From Platerodrilus igneus (lineage: Eukaryota > Arthropoda > Insecta > Coleoptera > Lycidae): 64,000 nt of DNA. Each line of letters opens with the position of its first letter. The first letter of the stretch is position 1. Positions 1-11,039 of this stretch are shown here, one piece after another. Position numbers and translations under genes: made by a program. The DNA lies in NCBI GenBank assembly GCA_036346225.1, contig JARFIW010000899.1:3162001-3226000 (forward strand), in the 5' to 3' direction. The notes under the pieces were generated by a model, which was given only the letters and a program-made list of their open reading frames with translations, did not search any database and was not told the DNA's origin.

Positions 1-1777
1 CCTTAAAATGAGTTCCTTCAATATATGGTCGGAATTTTTGAATAGCAAAACACACCGCCAAAAGTTCCCGTTCTGTGACTGAATAATTTTTCTCTGCTGA
101 ATTTAAACTGCGAGAAGCATAAGCAATTACATGTTCTTAGTCTCCTTCTCCCTGAGTTAAAACGCAACCAACGCCGTAATTTGAGGCGTCACATTGTAAA
201 GAAAAAACTTTCGAAAAATCAGGACTCCTTAAAACAGGAGCCTTTGTAAGAACATCTTTAATTTTTTCAAACGAAATAAGAGCCTCGTCCGTCCATTTAA
301 TCGCTTGCGATTTTCTCTTTCCCTTTAATAAATCATTGATAGGTGCTATAATTGTGGCAAAATCTAAAACAAAACGCCTATACCAAGAGCACATACCGGT
401 GAAACGGTTTATTTCAGTGGCTGTCTTGGGTTGAGGAAAATTTACAATTGCGTCAATTTTTGCTGGGTCAGTTCGGAGACCATCTTTATTCACAATATAT
501 CCCAGATATTGTAACTCTGGTTTACAAAACTCACATTTTGAAATGTTAATAGTTAAATTAGCGCCTTTCAACTTCTCATACACTTCATTCAGAATTCTAA
601 TATGTTCCTTAAATGTGCTTGAAATAATAATTATATCATCTAAATAAACAAATACCGATTGGGATAATGAAAAATCAAAAATAGAGTCCATGAGCCTCTG
701 TAATGTGCCTGGAGCATTAGCCAAACCCATCGGCATTACATTATATTGAAATATTCCGCGCCTTGGGACAGTAAAGGCTGTTTTTTCTTTGCTTTCGTCA
801 CTCAAGGGCAATTGCCAGAAGGCTTTTTTTAAATCGATTGAACTGAGATATTTCGCATTGCGTAATCTATCAGGAATGGCATTTACAAACGGAATGGGAT
901 ACGTGTCTTTTTTTGTAATTGAATTTAGTCGTTTAGCGTCAAAACATACACGAAATTCACCTTTTGCTTTTTTCTTTAATAATAGCATGGGGGAGTTCCA
1001 CGGGCTATTGCTTGGGCTAATAATGGCCTGTTCTAGCATCGCATCAATTTCTTTATTAGCATGTTCCAGCATCGCCGGTGATAATGGGTAATACCTTTGT
1101 TTAATTGGTTCAACGTTTTCCGTTGTAATATGATGTGAAATTTTTGTGGTTCGGCCTAAGGTAGGACGATCCAGAAATTGAAATAAAGAAATAACATTGT
1201 TTAATTCAATTTTCTGGTCTTCATTTAAATCGGCCATAACTTTAATGAAATTTAATTTATTCGTTTCCGCAGAATGAACATAAAATTCATTTTTTGAAAA
1301 ATCTACTTTCAATTCAAATAATTGACAAAAATCAATCCCTAACGTTAAGGTACACTCTATTGAGTCGGAAGCTAAAACATTTAAAGACCTAGTAACCCCG
1401 TTTATAGTCAAGGGCAAATTAATTGATCCTAAAATTGATTGTGAAGTGCCATCTGCGGTTGTTAATATAGACGTTTTTACATTTTTAATTAATTCTAACT
1501 TATATTTATCCAATAAACACAGACCATGTCTGCCTAAAATAGAGGTATTCGCGCCGGAATCCAACAGTGCGGTATAAGTTTCCTTAAATATCTCGATATT
1601 AATATAAGGTCTTGTATCACCTTTTACTTTATAAAAATTTGAAAAAACCTTAGATGATTTACAAAAATTTTTAACTTTTACTAACCAATCCGACCACGTC
1701 TTTTTGTCAGCAGCAATATTATTAAACAAAGAAAAGCAACGGCTGACTACGCGCTTTCCTGTCCTTAGTTTTTTCAA
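1..1777 (-). pseudogene. pol: Ty3/gypsy Pol: protease, reverse transcriptase, partial RNase H
   Basis: The open frame from 1777 down to 137 gives 546 residues. A retropepsin site LLDSGANTS lies near residues 71-79 with Asp73 as the catalytic residue. The reverse transcriptase follows at about residues 225-430, with FDAKRLNSI, SSIDLKKAFWQLPL, MPMGLANAP and the catalytic YLDD at 378-381. The connection domain has the usual TGMCSWYRRF signature, and RNase H begins with Asp530 in LQCDASNYGVG. A TAA at 137-139 stops the frame, but the same frame stays clearly RNase H-like to the window edge, so this looks like one nonsense change rather than a natural end. Pol lies in the -1 frame relative to gag. 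The first codon in the open frame is not ATG, as expected for a product made by frameshifting. Integrase is not visible. Confidence 0.9.
1768..1774 (-). promoter_or_regulatory. Candidate -1 ribosomal frameshift heptamer (gag/pol)
   Basis: On the minus strand the sequence reads A AAA AAC, a classical slippery heptamer. In the gag frame it is followed directly by TAA (1765-1767), and pol continues in the -1 frame across it. In this copy, however, a TGA at 1774-1776 ends gag one codon before the heptamer, so ribosomes could not reach it in the gag frame. The TGA may be a mutation. No downstream pseudoknot was worked out. Confidence 0.45.
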
Positions 1778-3120
1778 TTATTTGCGCAGTTTGGACAATT
1801 TGTGGACGTAACTTCCAGCTGCCCACAAAAATAACAAAATATTCCGCGTTTCTCCGGACAAGTATGAAACGAGTGACCCGTCTTTACAGTTGAAACAAAT
1901 CGTCGAAAATTTTGCTGTGTTTTAAAATAATTCGAAACGCCGGGCCGTGGTAAATTATTATTAGAAAATGAACTCTGTCGAACTTGGCGTTCTAAGATAA
2001 CTGGTACGTTGGCAGAATCAGAATGTTCCTGTTTAATAAAATTTGGAGGCTTAATGTCTTCTAAAACCTTACAACGAGAAATCAAATGGGAAATGTCAGT
2101 CACTTAAACTAACGCCAGTTGCGTGGCATAAAAAATCTGTAAATTTCTTTTAATAATTTTTATTTGTTCCCGGACTGGAATGGAATCTTCCAATTGAGAA
2201 AATAAATTTACCATCTTTGAAATATAAATGGTAGGTAATTCCTCGGTGCCTTGCCGTCTAGATTTAATTAACATTAAAAGATTCTCTGCGTAATCGGCTG
2301 AAAGAAAATCTTGTTTTAATTTAGAAATTAATTGTTCCCATGAATTTACTGTACATCGCATTGCTCTATACCAATCCAATGCTGAACTGGTGAAAAGATC
2401 AATAGCCCCTTCGAAAAGGTCATCTGACGTAACTTTTCTTGCAACTTGCAGTTCCTTGACGCGTTGAATAAAATCTAAAACCGATATAGAATCAGACTCA
2501 CCCGAAAATTGTAATCCCCACTTGTGGATCGGGACTGAAATCGTTGTTTTATTCAAGGACTTAATTAGAGTACCTAAATCACTACTAGAAATCGAAACCG
2601 ATGGGGTATTAATGGAAGAAACCGTTGATGCTCCAGGGCATGAAACCTCTGCTGTTGGTGTTATTGTAGGATCTTTATTATCACTAGCCGAACAATAAGA
2701 AGGGTTATCATTAATCTCATTTTCCCCGTTTACCTGTTCTAAAATCTCAAAAGCTCTAATGCACTTAGAATGCAGTTCTTTGTGTATCTCTAAAAATTCA
2801 CTATCGAAATTGACATAATTTAGTCTCTTTGTTACATGAATTAACCTCGTGTTAAGTTTAATATAATCTTTCCTTTTAGGAAAAATGGTAAAAGAATTTA
2901 AAATGTTTTCTAATTCAAAAATCTTAAGTTTCAATAATTCAATTTCGTCCTTTTGAACGATTTCATACTCAGAAAAAACATTACTGTCGACTTTCTCAAC
3001 AATGAGTTTTGTACGCAATAATTTTCGCTTTTCTAACACACTTAACTTTGTTGGTTCAACGTTTCTAATTAAAAGCTCGTGACTGAGCTTGTCGCTTCTT
3101 AATGCTTCCACTACATACAT
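1774..3120 (-). pseudogene. gag: Ty3/gypsy Gag with an in-frame stop
   Basis: An ATG at 3118-3120 begins a frame that runs to a TAA at 2104-2106 and then continues in the same frame to 1774. The first part has a charged N-terminal region and, roughly from 2520 to 2110, a Retrotrans_gag-like capsid segment with HKWGLQFSGE, FEGAIDLFTSSALDWYRA and WEQLISKLKQDF. The part after the stop ends in a cysteine-rich motif, CYFCGQLEVTSTNCPNC. It has the spacing of a CCHC knuckle (C-x2-C-x4-x-x4-C) but Val where His is expected, and a further CxxC pair. This could be a lost zinc ligand or a family-specific C-x2-C-x9-C-x2-C finger. The internal TAA interrupts what should be one Gag protein. Confidence 0.75.
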
Positions 3121-3271
3121 GATTAAATAAAAGGTAAATGTCAACAATAGCGAAACCTGTTCCTAAATCACTAATATTAAACTGTAATTCTGCCTAACAC
3201 TAAATAGTAATATAGAAATAAAACAATCTAAAACTTCGTCCGTGTGTTGTTTACCATATTTAAGATTTTAA

Positions 3272-3287
3272 CCACGTTAATGTGCCA
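3272..3287 (-). other. Putative primer-binding site of the gypsy element
   Basis: On the minus strand, one base after the proposed LTR end, the sequence begins TGGCACATTAACGTGG. It starts with TGG as primer sites do and resembles a tRNA-Lys 3' end (TGGCGCCCAACGTGG) with about one insertion and three changes. The assignment is tentative. Confidence 0.35.
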
Positions 3288-3288
3288 G

Positions 3289-4799
3289 TGTAACTTATAT
3301 ATTTACCTACTGCGTGAGGGTATCCAATTAACAATAAATAATAAATGGCAGGACCTCTAGCACTATCGTACCCTCACGTTTCGGGACGTTGCCTCGCAAG
3401 CTGCAGCAGTCGGTGAGAGGGGGGTTCATTAAACAAACACACTGAGACGAAATTCCGATTGTTTTATTAAATGGGCTACTAACTAAAACTTCAACTAATT
3501 ACATATGCATAACAAAAATATACAGTAAATAATATTATTTACAATAGGGCGCCACCATGGGAATTAAACGGCCCATGGACCAGTCGCGGTAATAGCTCTC
3601 GTCGCACTTTGTTCGTGGGCGATGAACCAAGATGGCAGGACCGAAAATAAATCACTACACAGGGGCTAATTTTTTAAAGTCTCCGGCTAGCACAAACACA
3701 ACTTAACTAAACTACATTAAGATCCTTATTTTATAAATATTAATAACAGTTCTGGGTGAAACCACCCCAATACAATAATTAATTAATTCTACCGTAGCCT
3801 ACTTAACTGGCTTATGGCGACGACCCTCCTTTAACCACGGGGCATCAACACCAGGAAAAATACGACCTTCTCAAGGGTCAAATAGTACAGTAACGTGACT
3901 CCTGACCTGAGCTTTGCATACTCAGGTAGTCTCGTGGCTTAGTGATTAACGGCCTCTAACACCGTCGAAACACCATATAATAGGAGACCCTTCTAAAACG
4001 AAGCGGTCTCCAAAACAATAATATAACGGATCAATTTACTTGAACTGAGCTTTAACCCGGAGTTGTATTTTATGGAAGTCGACAAATACTGTATTTAAAC
4101 AAATAACTGACTTATGCTGCATAACACAGCCTTGAGTTCATGGTAATACCACATATACTAATTACTTACTCAGAGAAATAATTAACTTAGAACACAACGG
4201 CACGCACTTGATTTCAGAGAAATAAAACACTTCACTCAATCTAGCAAATAACAGCCAGCTTTAACCTCTAACGCGCCTGGAAATAAACAACCCCGATTAT
4301 CACCGGCTGGCATCCTTATATACATTTAAGTTAATTGAAAAATAACCCCTTTCTTGGCTCTCATACTCGACTTAGGATACGCCGGTCGTAAATCTTTAAG
4401 ATTAATTAAACTGCCAATTGCACTAAGATTGCCACACAAGTAGATCTCAGAACTAATTTTTAGTTGAGTACTCCGCTAACTGAAAAATTCCTTTCGACCA
4501 CCCTGACATAAATAGGATCCTAGAACATGATTGACATCTAATCATAGATAGCAACTAATCTGACATGTTTAATGCCTTTCAAGTAAAGTGCCTTTAGAAA
4601 AATTAATTAACTCTTGGATTATATCTTCCTGGGACTTCGCTAGGACGCTACTTGGGTGATCTTGCAGCCGCTTACAATTGCAGACATATTTATGCTACAA
4701 GACCTTCATTCTAATAATTAGAATGCTAAAATTAAACTAGAAAATAACTATTTTTAGAAATAATAGAACTATTAGAGCGTATTAAAACAGTATGTTACA
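3289..4799 (-). repeat. 5' LTR of the gypsy element (about 1.5 kb)
   Basis: The proposed ends on the minus strand are TGTAACATACTG at 4799 and ATATAAGTTACA at 3289, giving a six-base inverted terminal pair TGTAAC/GTTACA. The segment sits between unrelated BEL sequence and the primer site. It contains AATAAA on the minus strand (3463-3468). A perfect 10-bp inverted repeat CGTGAGGGTA/TACCCTCACG lies at 3313-3322 and 3369-3378. A short palindrome CCATGGG/CCCATGG lies near 3557-3580. No second LTR is in view, so the boundaries rest on terminal motifs only. There is no protein-coding signal. Confidence 0.55.
3463..3468 (-). terminator. Polyadenylation signal in the gypsy LTR
   Basis: AATAAA on the minus strand lies in the downstream part of the LTR, where the R region would be expected. 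A 3' end would fall 10-30 bases further on, near 3435-3455. Confidence 0.4.
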
Positions 4800-4904
4800 C
4801 AGGTTCACTCTTCTGATATTTGAAGCCGAACATAAGAGGTTGTTGGATTGTGGACCACAAATGTTATTAAGTTAAATTATAGACAAATATTGGATTCTTG
4901 GGGG

Positions 4905-5945
4905 TTGACATCTAGCCAGGAAAGTTTTGTTTAATTGCATTCGGTGCTTTAAATCAGACCCGAAGCCGGCAAATCAAATTATGGGAGTTCTTCCGATTGA
5001 ACGAGTTCAGCCATGTCTCCCGTTCTTTAATGCAGATGTTGATTACGTTTGACCTACTTATATAAATATAAACATGGCAGAAGAGTCAGGTTATCAAAAT
5101 GTCACATCTATCTTTTTATATATTTGTCCACCAAGGCCATTCACCTTGAGCTAGTGACAGACCTGACCTCAGCAACATTCATTGCTGCATTCAGGAGATT
5201 TTGTGCAAGAATAGGAAAACCTAAATGTGTTTTTTCTGATAATAGGACAAGCTTTGTTGGAGCTAACACTGAACTAATACAGCTCCTAAAATTTGTAAAG
5301 GACGATTCTTTTTTATTGTCAGCAACTTTAAAAGATGACGGAGTTTTGTGAAAATTCATTCCGGCAAATTCCCCGAATTTCGGGAGGGTTTGGGAGGCTG
5401 GAGTAAATTCATGGAAACTACACTTAAAAAGGTTAATTGGCAATAGCTCTGTTACATATGAGGGTCTTTAGACGTTGCTCTGACAAATTGAATCAGTTTT
5501 AAATTCTAGATCCTTGACTCTATCCTCAAATCCTGACGATTTTGATGTCCTCACTCCTTCCCATTTTTTAATTGGTCGCCAACTTACATCACTGCCCGAC
5601 CAAGATGTTAGCGACATACCAAAAACCGTCTTTTAAAGTAATATCATATCCAAATGCTGTAGCAGCATCTTTGGAATAGATGGTATAAAAACTATATTAC
5701 AGAATTACAAAATCGAAATAAATGGTGGAAAACAGAAGACAATGTAAAAGTTGAGCAAATGGTGATAGTTAAAGAAAGTAATTAACCACCATTATAGCGG
5801 AAATTAGAACGCATAAGTGAAGTATTTTGTGGTTCAGATAATAAGGTAGGTGTTGCAAAACTTAAAACTCCGAATGGTGAGGTGCAACGTGCAGTGTCTA
5901 GATTGTGTTTGCTTCCATTTGAGAAATAACCAACTTGTCTGGACT
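4905..5945 (+). pseudogene. BEL/Pao integrase and Pol C-terminus, decayed
   Basis: Translated fragments spread over three frames match the BEL/Pao order. First come CIRCFKSDPKPANQIMGVLP and ERVQPCLPF at about 4930-5030. The integrase core STKAIHLELVTDLTSATF, then FRRFCARIGKPKCVFSDN and SFVGANTEL, follows at about 5125-5280. The segment around 5345-5560 has SPNFGGVWEAG-like, LKRLIGNSSVTYE and LNSRSLT motifs with a TPSHFLIGRQL-like end. Between 5640 and 5930 lies the C-terminal WxxE/WRxGR-type region with stops. There are at least three frameshifts and several stops, including a TGA where the core should read DYVG. No LTR could be assigned to it. It abuts the gypsy LTR at 4799, so the gypsy element may have inserted into or beside it. 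Confidence 0.8.
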
Positions 5946-7849
5946 ATAAATATAGTAATAGTTATTTAATTTTACACCTTTGTAGTCTTAGTCTTGTAGA
6001 AAGAGCCCCTTTCAAAATGAGGGTGTGTTTGTGTTAAATATGTTTTAGTTTTTCTTAGGAATACATTCTATATTTAGACGTATTATACATACATCTTACT
6101 ATTGTGTAGGGTGCAAAAACGACCCTGAAAAGAAAGGAAAACAGGTTCGTGAAGAGTGATAAACCAGTCTGAAACGGGACGTGAAGTACTCTCGATGTAC
6201 TTATTACAATATGAATCTAAAGCTAGTTGCCATAATATACTATGTAATATTTTTTCTTGTTATTGAATAGATTAACTGCTAATGGAAAGTATTGGGATTT
6301 CATTTTACGAAAATTATGTAAACCAAAAAGGCTTGAGTATTGGACTCTACAGTATATATAGTGATATCTCTCCGCCCCTACGATTGGATGCAATAAAATG
6401 CTGTGATAACCCCTGTTACTCTCTCACAGCCTCTTATACCACTCAAATACTTGAGAAATGTTAATTTATAATTTTCTTTTGCCTCGACTAGCTGATTCAA
6501 TTAAATAAAGCACTTCTCTAATACACAGTATAATGATTGAATATTTACAACTCCTTTAACTATCTTCTCCCTTTTTATATGATATACATCAGTCAAATTA
6601 TTACAAAATCAAGCCAACAAAACGAGCTTTTTATTACCTTTAAAAACTTATTGAAACGTTTCAAGCTGTCTGTATCTTTTCATAGAAGTTTCGCAAGAAA
6701 TCCCCAATTTGTCGGCTTTTACACTTTTAATTATGATTGAGATAAAACAGTTTAAAAATAAATCATATCAAAAATATTTGAGATAAAACAGTTTCAAAAA
6801 TAAGTCATATCAAAATCTCTAACCTGAATTATTTTCATGGGTGCTCCTAAGAATTGAAGTCGATATCCAAATCGTTATAGGTACATTTATTGCAATGAAA
6901 GGTTTTTCATTTTCTCCATAGAATATTTACCATCAATTTTCTTGAACAGGCAGCATTCTCCAAAATTGTATTTTTGATCGTAATGTCTCGTAATTTATAG
7001 TTCTACAGGAATCCTAACATTATTTCACTTGTGATTTATAATTGTAATTTGTATCGTAATTGAAATGGTCATTCCGATGGTAGTTGAGATGCTAAATTCA
7101 GATTTACATTCCGAGAGGAATTTAGATCGACATTCAGAGCCCTGTTTTATTTATTATTAGAAATGTTATAATTTCCTAAATCTTATTTACTTACGTCTCA
7201 GAAGTACGGCACAATTTTCACAATTATACACTTTATAATTTCACTGTTAACAAATATTTAGTATTCACGTAAATATTAGGCACTTTCAATTATAGTCACT
7301 GCCCAGTTTCAAAGTTTACTAACTTGATATTCAATTCTCAAGATATTTATAGGATCGCCCACTTTTGTTTGTGATTCGCTGGTTTCACGTGCTAGGCGAG
7401 GCCAAGCATATTATCACTTGTTATTTTGGGAAAATTTACCAATTGTATGTATTTTAATTGAATGACGCGGTGCTTGAAGTCACGTAATTCAATTGTTATA
7501 CCGTATATTTACTTTAGGAATCACAGGAATTTTCGTACATATCGATCACGTAGTCTTGTTTGTTAGCTTTATTCTAATCTAAATTGAATAAATTTGGTAT
7601 TTGTTTATTTCCCAATAAATAGGATTTTCGAGCAACTGTGATTCTTTTAGATCACGTACGCTTTTAAATAATGCATAATTTCTGCGTGCGTTTACGATAA
7701 TATCTCTACACACTTTATGAATGTTTATCTAGCCACTTCATGCAGGTTTTTACTGATTTAATTTTAATTCGTTTCGTTACCTTTTTAAATTCGAATCTCT
7801 GCCAGTAGCTACACTTGGATATGTGTTTTAATTATTTGTACTGCTATAT
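5946..7849. other. AT-rich non-coding stretch
   Basis: No protein similarity, RNA gene or transposon end was recognised. The short open frames near 6282 and 6537 have no family signal and AT-driven composition. The one structured item is the two-copy tandem repeat at 6738-6818. Confidence 0.6.
6738..6818 (+). repeat. Two-copy tandem repeat, about 41 bp
   Basis: The unit beginning TGAGATAAAACAGTTT occurs at 6738 and again at 6779, with AAATAAATCATATCAAAA in the first copy and a near match in the second. A few substitutions separate the copies. Confidence 0.75.
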
Positions 7850-8019
7850 ACAGTGTGTTCGCAACTAATAATTTATATAATAACCTATTTACTTTTCTAA
7901 TATCCATACTTCCGTGCTTCTGTTACTTGGGAGTTTCCCTTGCTTATTCTACGACCCCAATGACTTAACTCCTAAATTAACCCTATAATTACAGCATTAA
8001 ACATTAATATCTTATTTCA
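7850..8019 (+). repeat. Dispersed repeat with CAGTGTG terminus, copy 1
   Basis: The segment starts CAGTGTGTTCGCAAC and contains CGACCCCAATGACTTAA followed by a CCTATAATTACAGCA-like stretch. The same order appears at 18019 (+) and, inverted, at 12400-12578. All three begin at the same CAGTGTG point, which suggests a real element terminus. It ends against the LINE 3' end near 8020. Family unknown. Confidence 0.5.
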
Positions 8020-8131
8020 CCGATATTCAGTGGTATGTGAAGGAGGTTAAGCAGACTGCAACTACCAAGATTCCAACACAGATATTTGCCAAATTAATAG
8101 TTTTCCAGTAAATCCTTTTACACAATTAGCA

Positions 8132-9366
8132 TTAGTTGAGAGTATTGCAAAACCAAGACTTGTAATTGCTGATAATAATCATCAGGTTTAAGTACAATTT
8201 CTTTTTTTCGTCATATGGTTTTCCGTCTTGCAACTGGTTTGACGCGTACCTCGATTGCTTTTTATTTTGAGCTAGTCTACACATTTTCCTGAAACTCCCA
8301 CATCTTTTACTATTCGTGTGCAATAGTCTAACCTAGGTCTATCTCTACCACTCTTTTTTCCTATTTCCGCTTTAATATATTCCGCACTATTCCCTCATGC
8401 CTTAGTATATGACCTATCGTCTCAACTCTCCTATTTTTTACCGTTTTCCACATATCTATTTCTCCCTACAATTTCTAGTACCTCTTTGTTCTTAACTTTG
8501 TCTATGCATGGTATCTTCATCGTACGTCTGTAGCACCACATTTCAAAGGCTTCAATCTTTTTTCTGTCTGTTTCTTCTACTGTCGAAGTATAAAAGCCAT
8601 ACAGTGCTGTGCTCAACACATATGCTTTCAGCAATTGTTTCCTTGTTTCTATGTTTGTTGTCTTTGAACACAGTGATGGTTTATTCTTGTTAAATGTAGC
8701 GCACAACCTTGTGGTAATCTTTGTTTTATATCTTTTGCACTTTTCGTATCTTGCGTGATTTGACTTCCAAGGTAGCAGAAATCCTTAAGCTCTTGTAGGT
8801 TCTCTTTTCCTATTTGTATTCTAATCTTTGATTTGTTTTCCCCTCCTTTGCATACTAGAACTATAGTTTTATTTATGTTAACTTTCATACCATATCTCTC
8901 CGTTAGAACTGCTTCCATTTCATTAAAAGCAGCTTCTATTTTTTTTTGCTAGATGCTAATACAGCTATCTCATCTGCAAATCTAAGATATCAATCTTTTG
9001 TCCATGTATAATAATTCCAAATGTCTTCCTACATTCAACAGTATTCTTTGCCTCTTCGATTTACAAGTTAAAAATCAACGGGGATAGGGCACATCCCTGT
9101 CTCACTCCTTTCCTAATATATACTTTTCTACGTTCTTGTTCTAATTCTATTACAGCCGTTTGTTCTTTGTATAAGCTATCCCTAAAACTCATTCCAATGT
9201 TTTTGAGTATTTCGAACATCTCTTTGCAATCTACATTATCGAATGCTTTTTCCAGATCTGCAAACCCTATACACACACTTTCTCGTTTTTTCATCATCCT
9301 TTCCATTATCTCCCTCAGAGCTGAAATAGCTTCCCGTGTTCCCCTGTTTCGTCTAAACCAAAATTG
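8132..9366 (-). pseudogene. LINE reverse transcriptase (copy A), C-terminal two thirds
   Basis: The upper part (9306-9061) reads ESVCIGFADLEKAFDNVD and GVRQGCALSPLIFNL, the A and B motifs of non-LTR reverse transcriptases. Further on (8918-8700) come YGMKVNINKT and DFCYLGSQIT from the thumb region. The C-terminal segment (8706-8431) reads KTTNIETRKQLLKAYVLSTA and KKIEAFEMWCYRRTMKIP, followed at 8323-8220 by RLAQNKKQSRYASNQ. Frames change several times, and no intact FADD-type catalytic box could be read between 9061 and 8920, so the enzyme is dead. At about 9366 the frame passes from FWFRRNRGTREAIS straight into endonuclease sequence, marking an internal deletion. Confidence 0.8.
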
Positions 9367-9368
9367 AT

Positions 9369-9482
9369 GGAAGTGGTGGGCATGTGTACTTGTATTATTT
9401 CTGTATTTACAGGTTTAGATTATAATATAACCATAAGTGCTTGTACGTTCTTTTGTAGAGAGTTTTCTATACAGTGTTCTAT
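9369..9482 (-). pseudogene. LINE endonuclease fragment (copy A, part 2)
   Basis: This 110-bp piece matches the endonuclease segment at about 38545-38660, encoding an ILIVRLESKTVNTVIIQ-like stretch. It is joined on its 3' side directly to reverse transcriptase, skipping the rest of endonuclease and the linker. On its 5' side it stops at the duplicated target GTGTTCTAT. Confidence 0.65.
9474..9482 (+). repeat. Target-site duplication, left (GTGTTCTAT)
   Basis: GTGTTCTAT here is repeated exactly at 12577-12585. Between them the LINE homology is interrupted; the uninterrupted copy at about 38650 reads ACACAGTGTCCTTTC across this point. Confidence 0.7.
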
Positions 9483-10445
9483 AAATTCAGTTAATTGCGT
9501 AAGCTATATTTAGGGACAAAATTTTCTTTAAGGAGGAATTTGTAACTTATAATTGATTATTTAGATTGTAAGGGAACACTTTAGAATTATGGTAAGGTAA
9601 GATGGTATATAAGTTATCTAAACAACAGTTTTAAAAGTTAACCCAAAAAACAAGTTAAAATAAACTAAAAAAAATTTCAGGATTAAAATAATTATTTTAC
9701 CTAAACTTAGTGTCATTTTAAGGGATTTTTTCTTTTTAATCATAATGAATGGTAAATAAAGTTTTTTATCTATAACTAAAATACTTACATAAAGAATTAG
9801 TAATCCAAGCACATGGTTAAAGAAAGGTTATGTAATTTACTAAACACATTTGAAAGGTATACACTTTAGTTTGATTCTAAATTAGATTAAGTAATTATTT
9901 AAGAGAATTTAAAATATAAACACACTATTTCTATAAGGGAAAAGCCAATTAATTTAGTTAGAAATAAGTTATATGGGAGGTATACAAATACTAATCAAAC
10001 ATGACTGACTAAATGCTCAGATTGACATTTCAGCAGCTTTCAATGTAATTTCAACATAAAATAGATGTTGCCAAGTGCCATGTTGCCAGATTATATTTCT
10101 TCTATTTAAAAGCCATTAAAAATTTTAAAAAATTATTATTTATTATTATTTGAGTGAACAAGACACAATTACTACAAATATATTCAAAACTAACACCTTA
10201 TAAGGTACACAAGAGGTGAGGAGAAATTTAAACAAAACCTTCAATTGCCACTCATATAGTCTAGGGTATAACTGTTATAGTCCCGCGCGCGCGTGTTTAG
10301 AGCCACTACGGCAGTTGGCAACACATGCTAATCACGTACATAATATTGCACAATAAAGCTATTACGTCATAATTGCGTTTCAAATTGTATCACATACCAA
10401 AAACGTTTACAGTGATACAAGAGGCGCCTTATACGAAAAGATAAA
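9483..10445. other. AT-rich non-coding part of the insertion
   Basis: No coding, RNA or repeat family was recognised. The small open frame at 9618-9812 (-) is Ile/Leu/Phe/Lys-rich and looks compositional. Confidence 0.5.
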
Positions 10446-10455
10446 ATGTACTCAC

Positions 10456-10640
10456 TTAAAATGTGGAACTCTTCACGATTTTGCGGTTATCCTTGCGGCA
10501 GGAGCCGTGCTCATCTTCGTCAATGTCGGAAACCGCGCACTTACTTCCTCCCCCACGTCTGCGCATTCTCTTGCGCCGACGCAACTGTCCAGGATGGCGG
10601 AAATAAACAAGTTTATTTTTTAAAATAGTGGCGCGAATTC
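10456..10640 (-). other. CpG-rich candidate first exon
   Basis: This stretch is much richer in G+C and CpG than its surroundings. On the minus strand an ATG at 10566-10564 opens a 36-codon frame starting MRRRGGGSKCAVSDIDEDEH, with KDNRKIVKSS later. It closes at a TAA that directly precedes GTGAGT (10455-10450), a good 5' splice donor; a second donor-like GTAAGT lies inside the frame. It could be a promoter-proximal exon of a host gene or a GC-rich part of the inserted element. No downstream exon was found. Confidence 0.22.
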
Positions 10641-11039
10641 AGTCACATATTTAAAACTTAAACGAAAAATGATACATAGCCAATTTTTGGCATGTAATAG
10701 AGTAGAAGAACATCAGGAGAGCAGGGCAATGGTGCGAGGTTTGCCTGCACGTAAATGATAGAATGAACGTCACTGAGATAAAGGCGCGTTCAAAATTTAA
10801 TACATTTGTAGGTAAGCGATTAACGGTTTTAAATGGCTTTGTCGTTTAAAGTTGTTTGCTGTACATATAGCGAAGCAATAAATTAATTTCGTTTCACCGA
10901 GTTAGTATCGAATCGCCTTTAGCGGCACAACTACTCAGACATTAACAGCCGGCGTGTGAATAAGTGGTAACACCCAACCAGATTGCGTCAATCGGTGACA
11001 ACGCACTATTTTCGTGAGACTTCAATCGTGAATGGCAAT

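Larger units (their letters stand above)
1..4799 (-). mobile_element. Ty3/gypsy LTR retrotransposon, 5' portion
   Basis: Read on the minus strand the order is LTR (4799-3289), putative primer site, gag, then pol with protease, reverse transcriptase and start of RNase H. The element leaves the window at position 1, so integrase, the 3' LTR and the target-site duplication cannot be seen. The protease-RT-RNase H order is that of the Metaviridae. Gag and pol each carry an in-frame stop, so this copy is not intact, yet the frames are otherwise long and readable, which suggests a fairly young insertion. Confidence 0.88.

Noticed and set aside
789..1091. 100-codon plus-strand open frame
   Set aside because: It is the antisense of the gypsy reverse transcriptase coding region.
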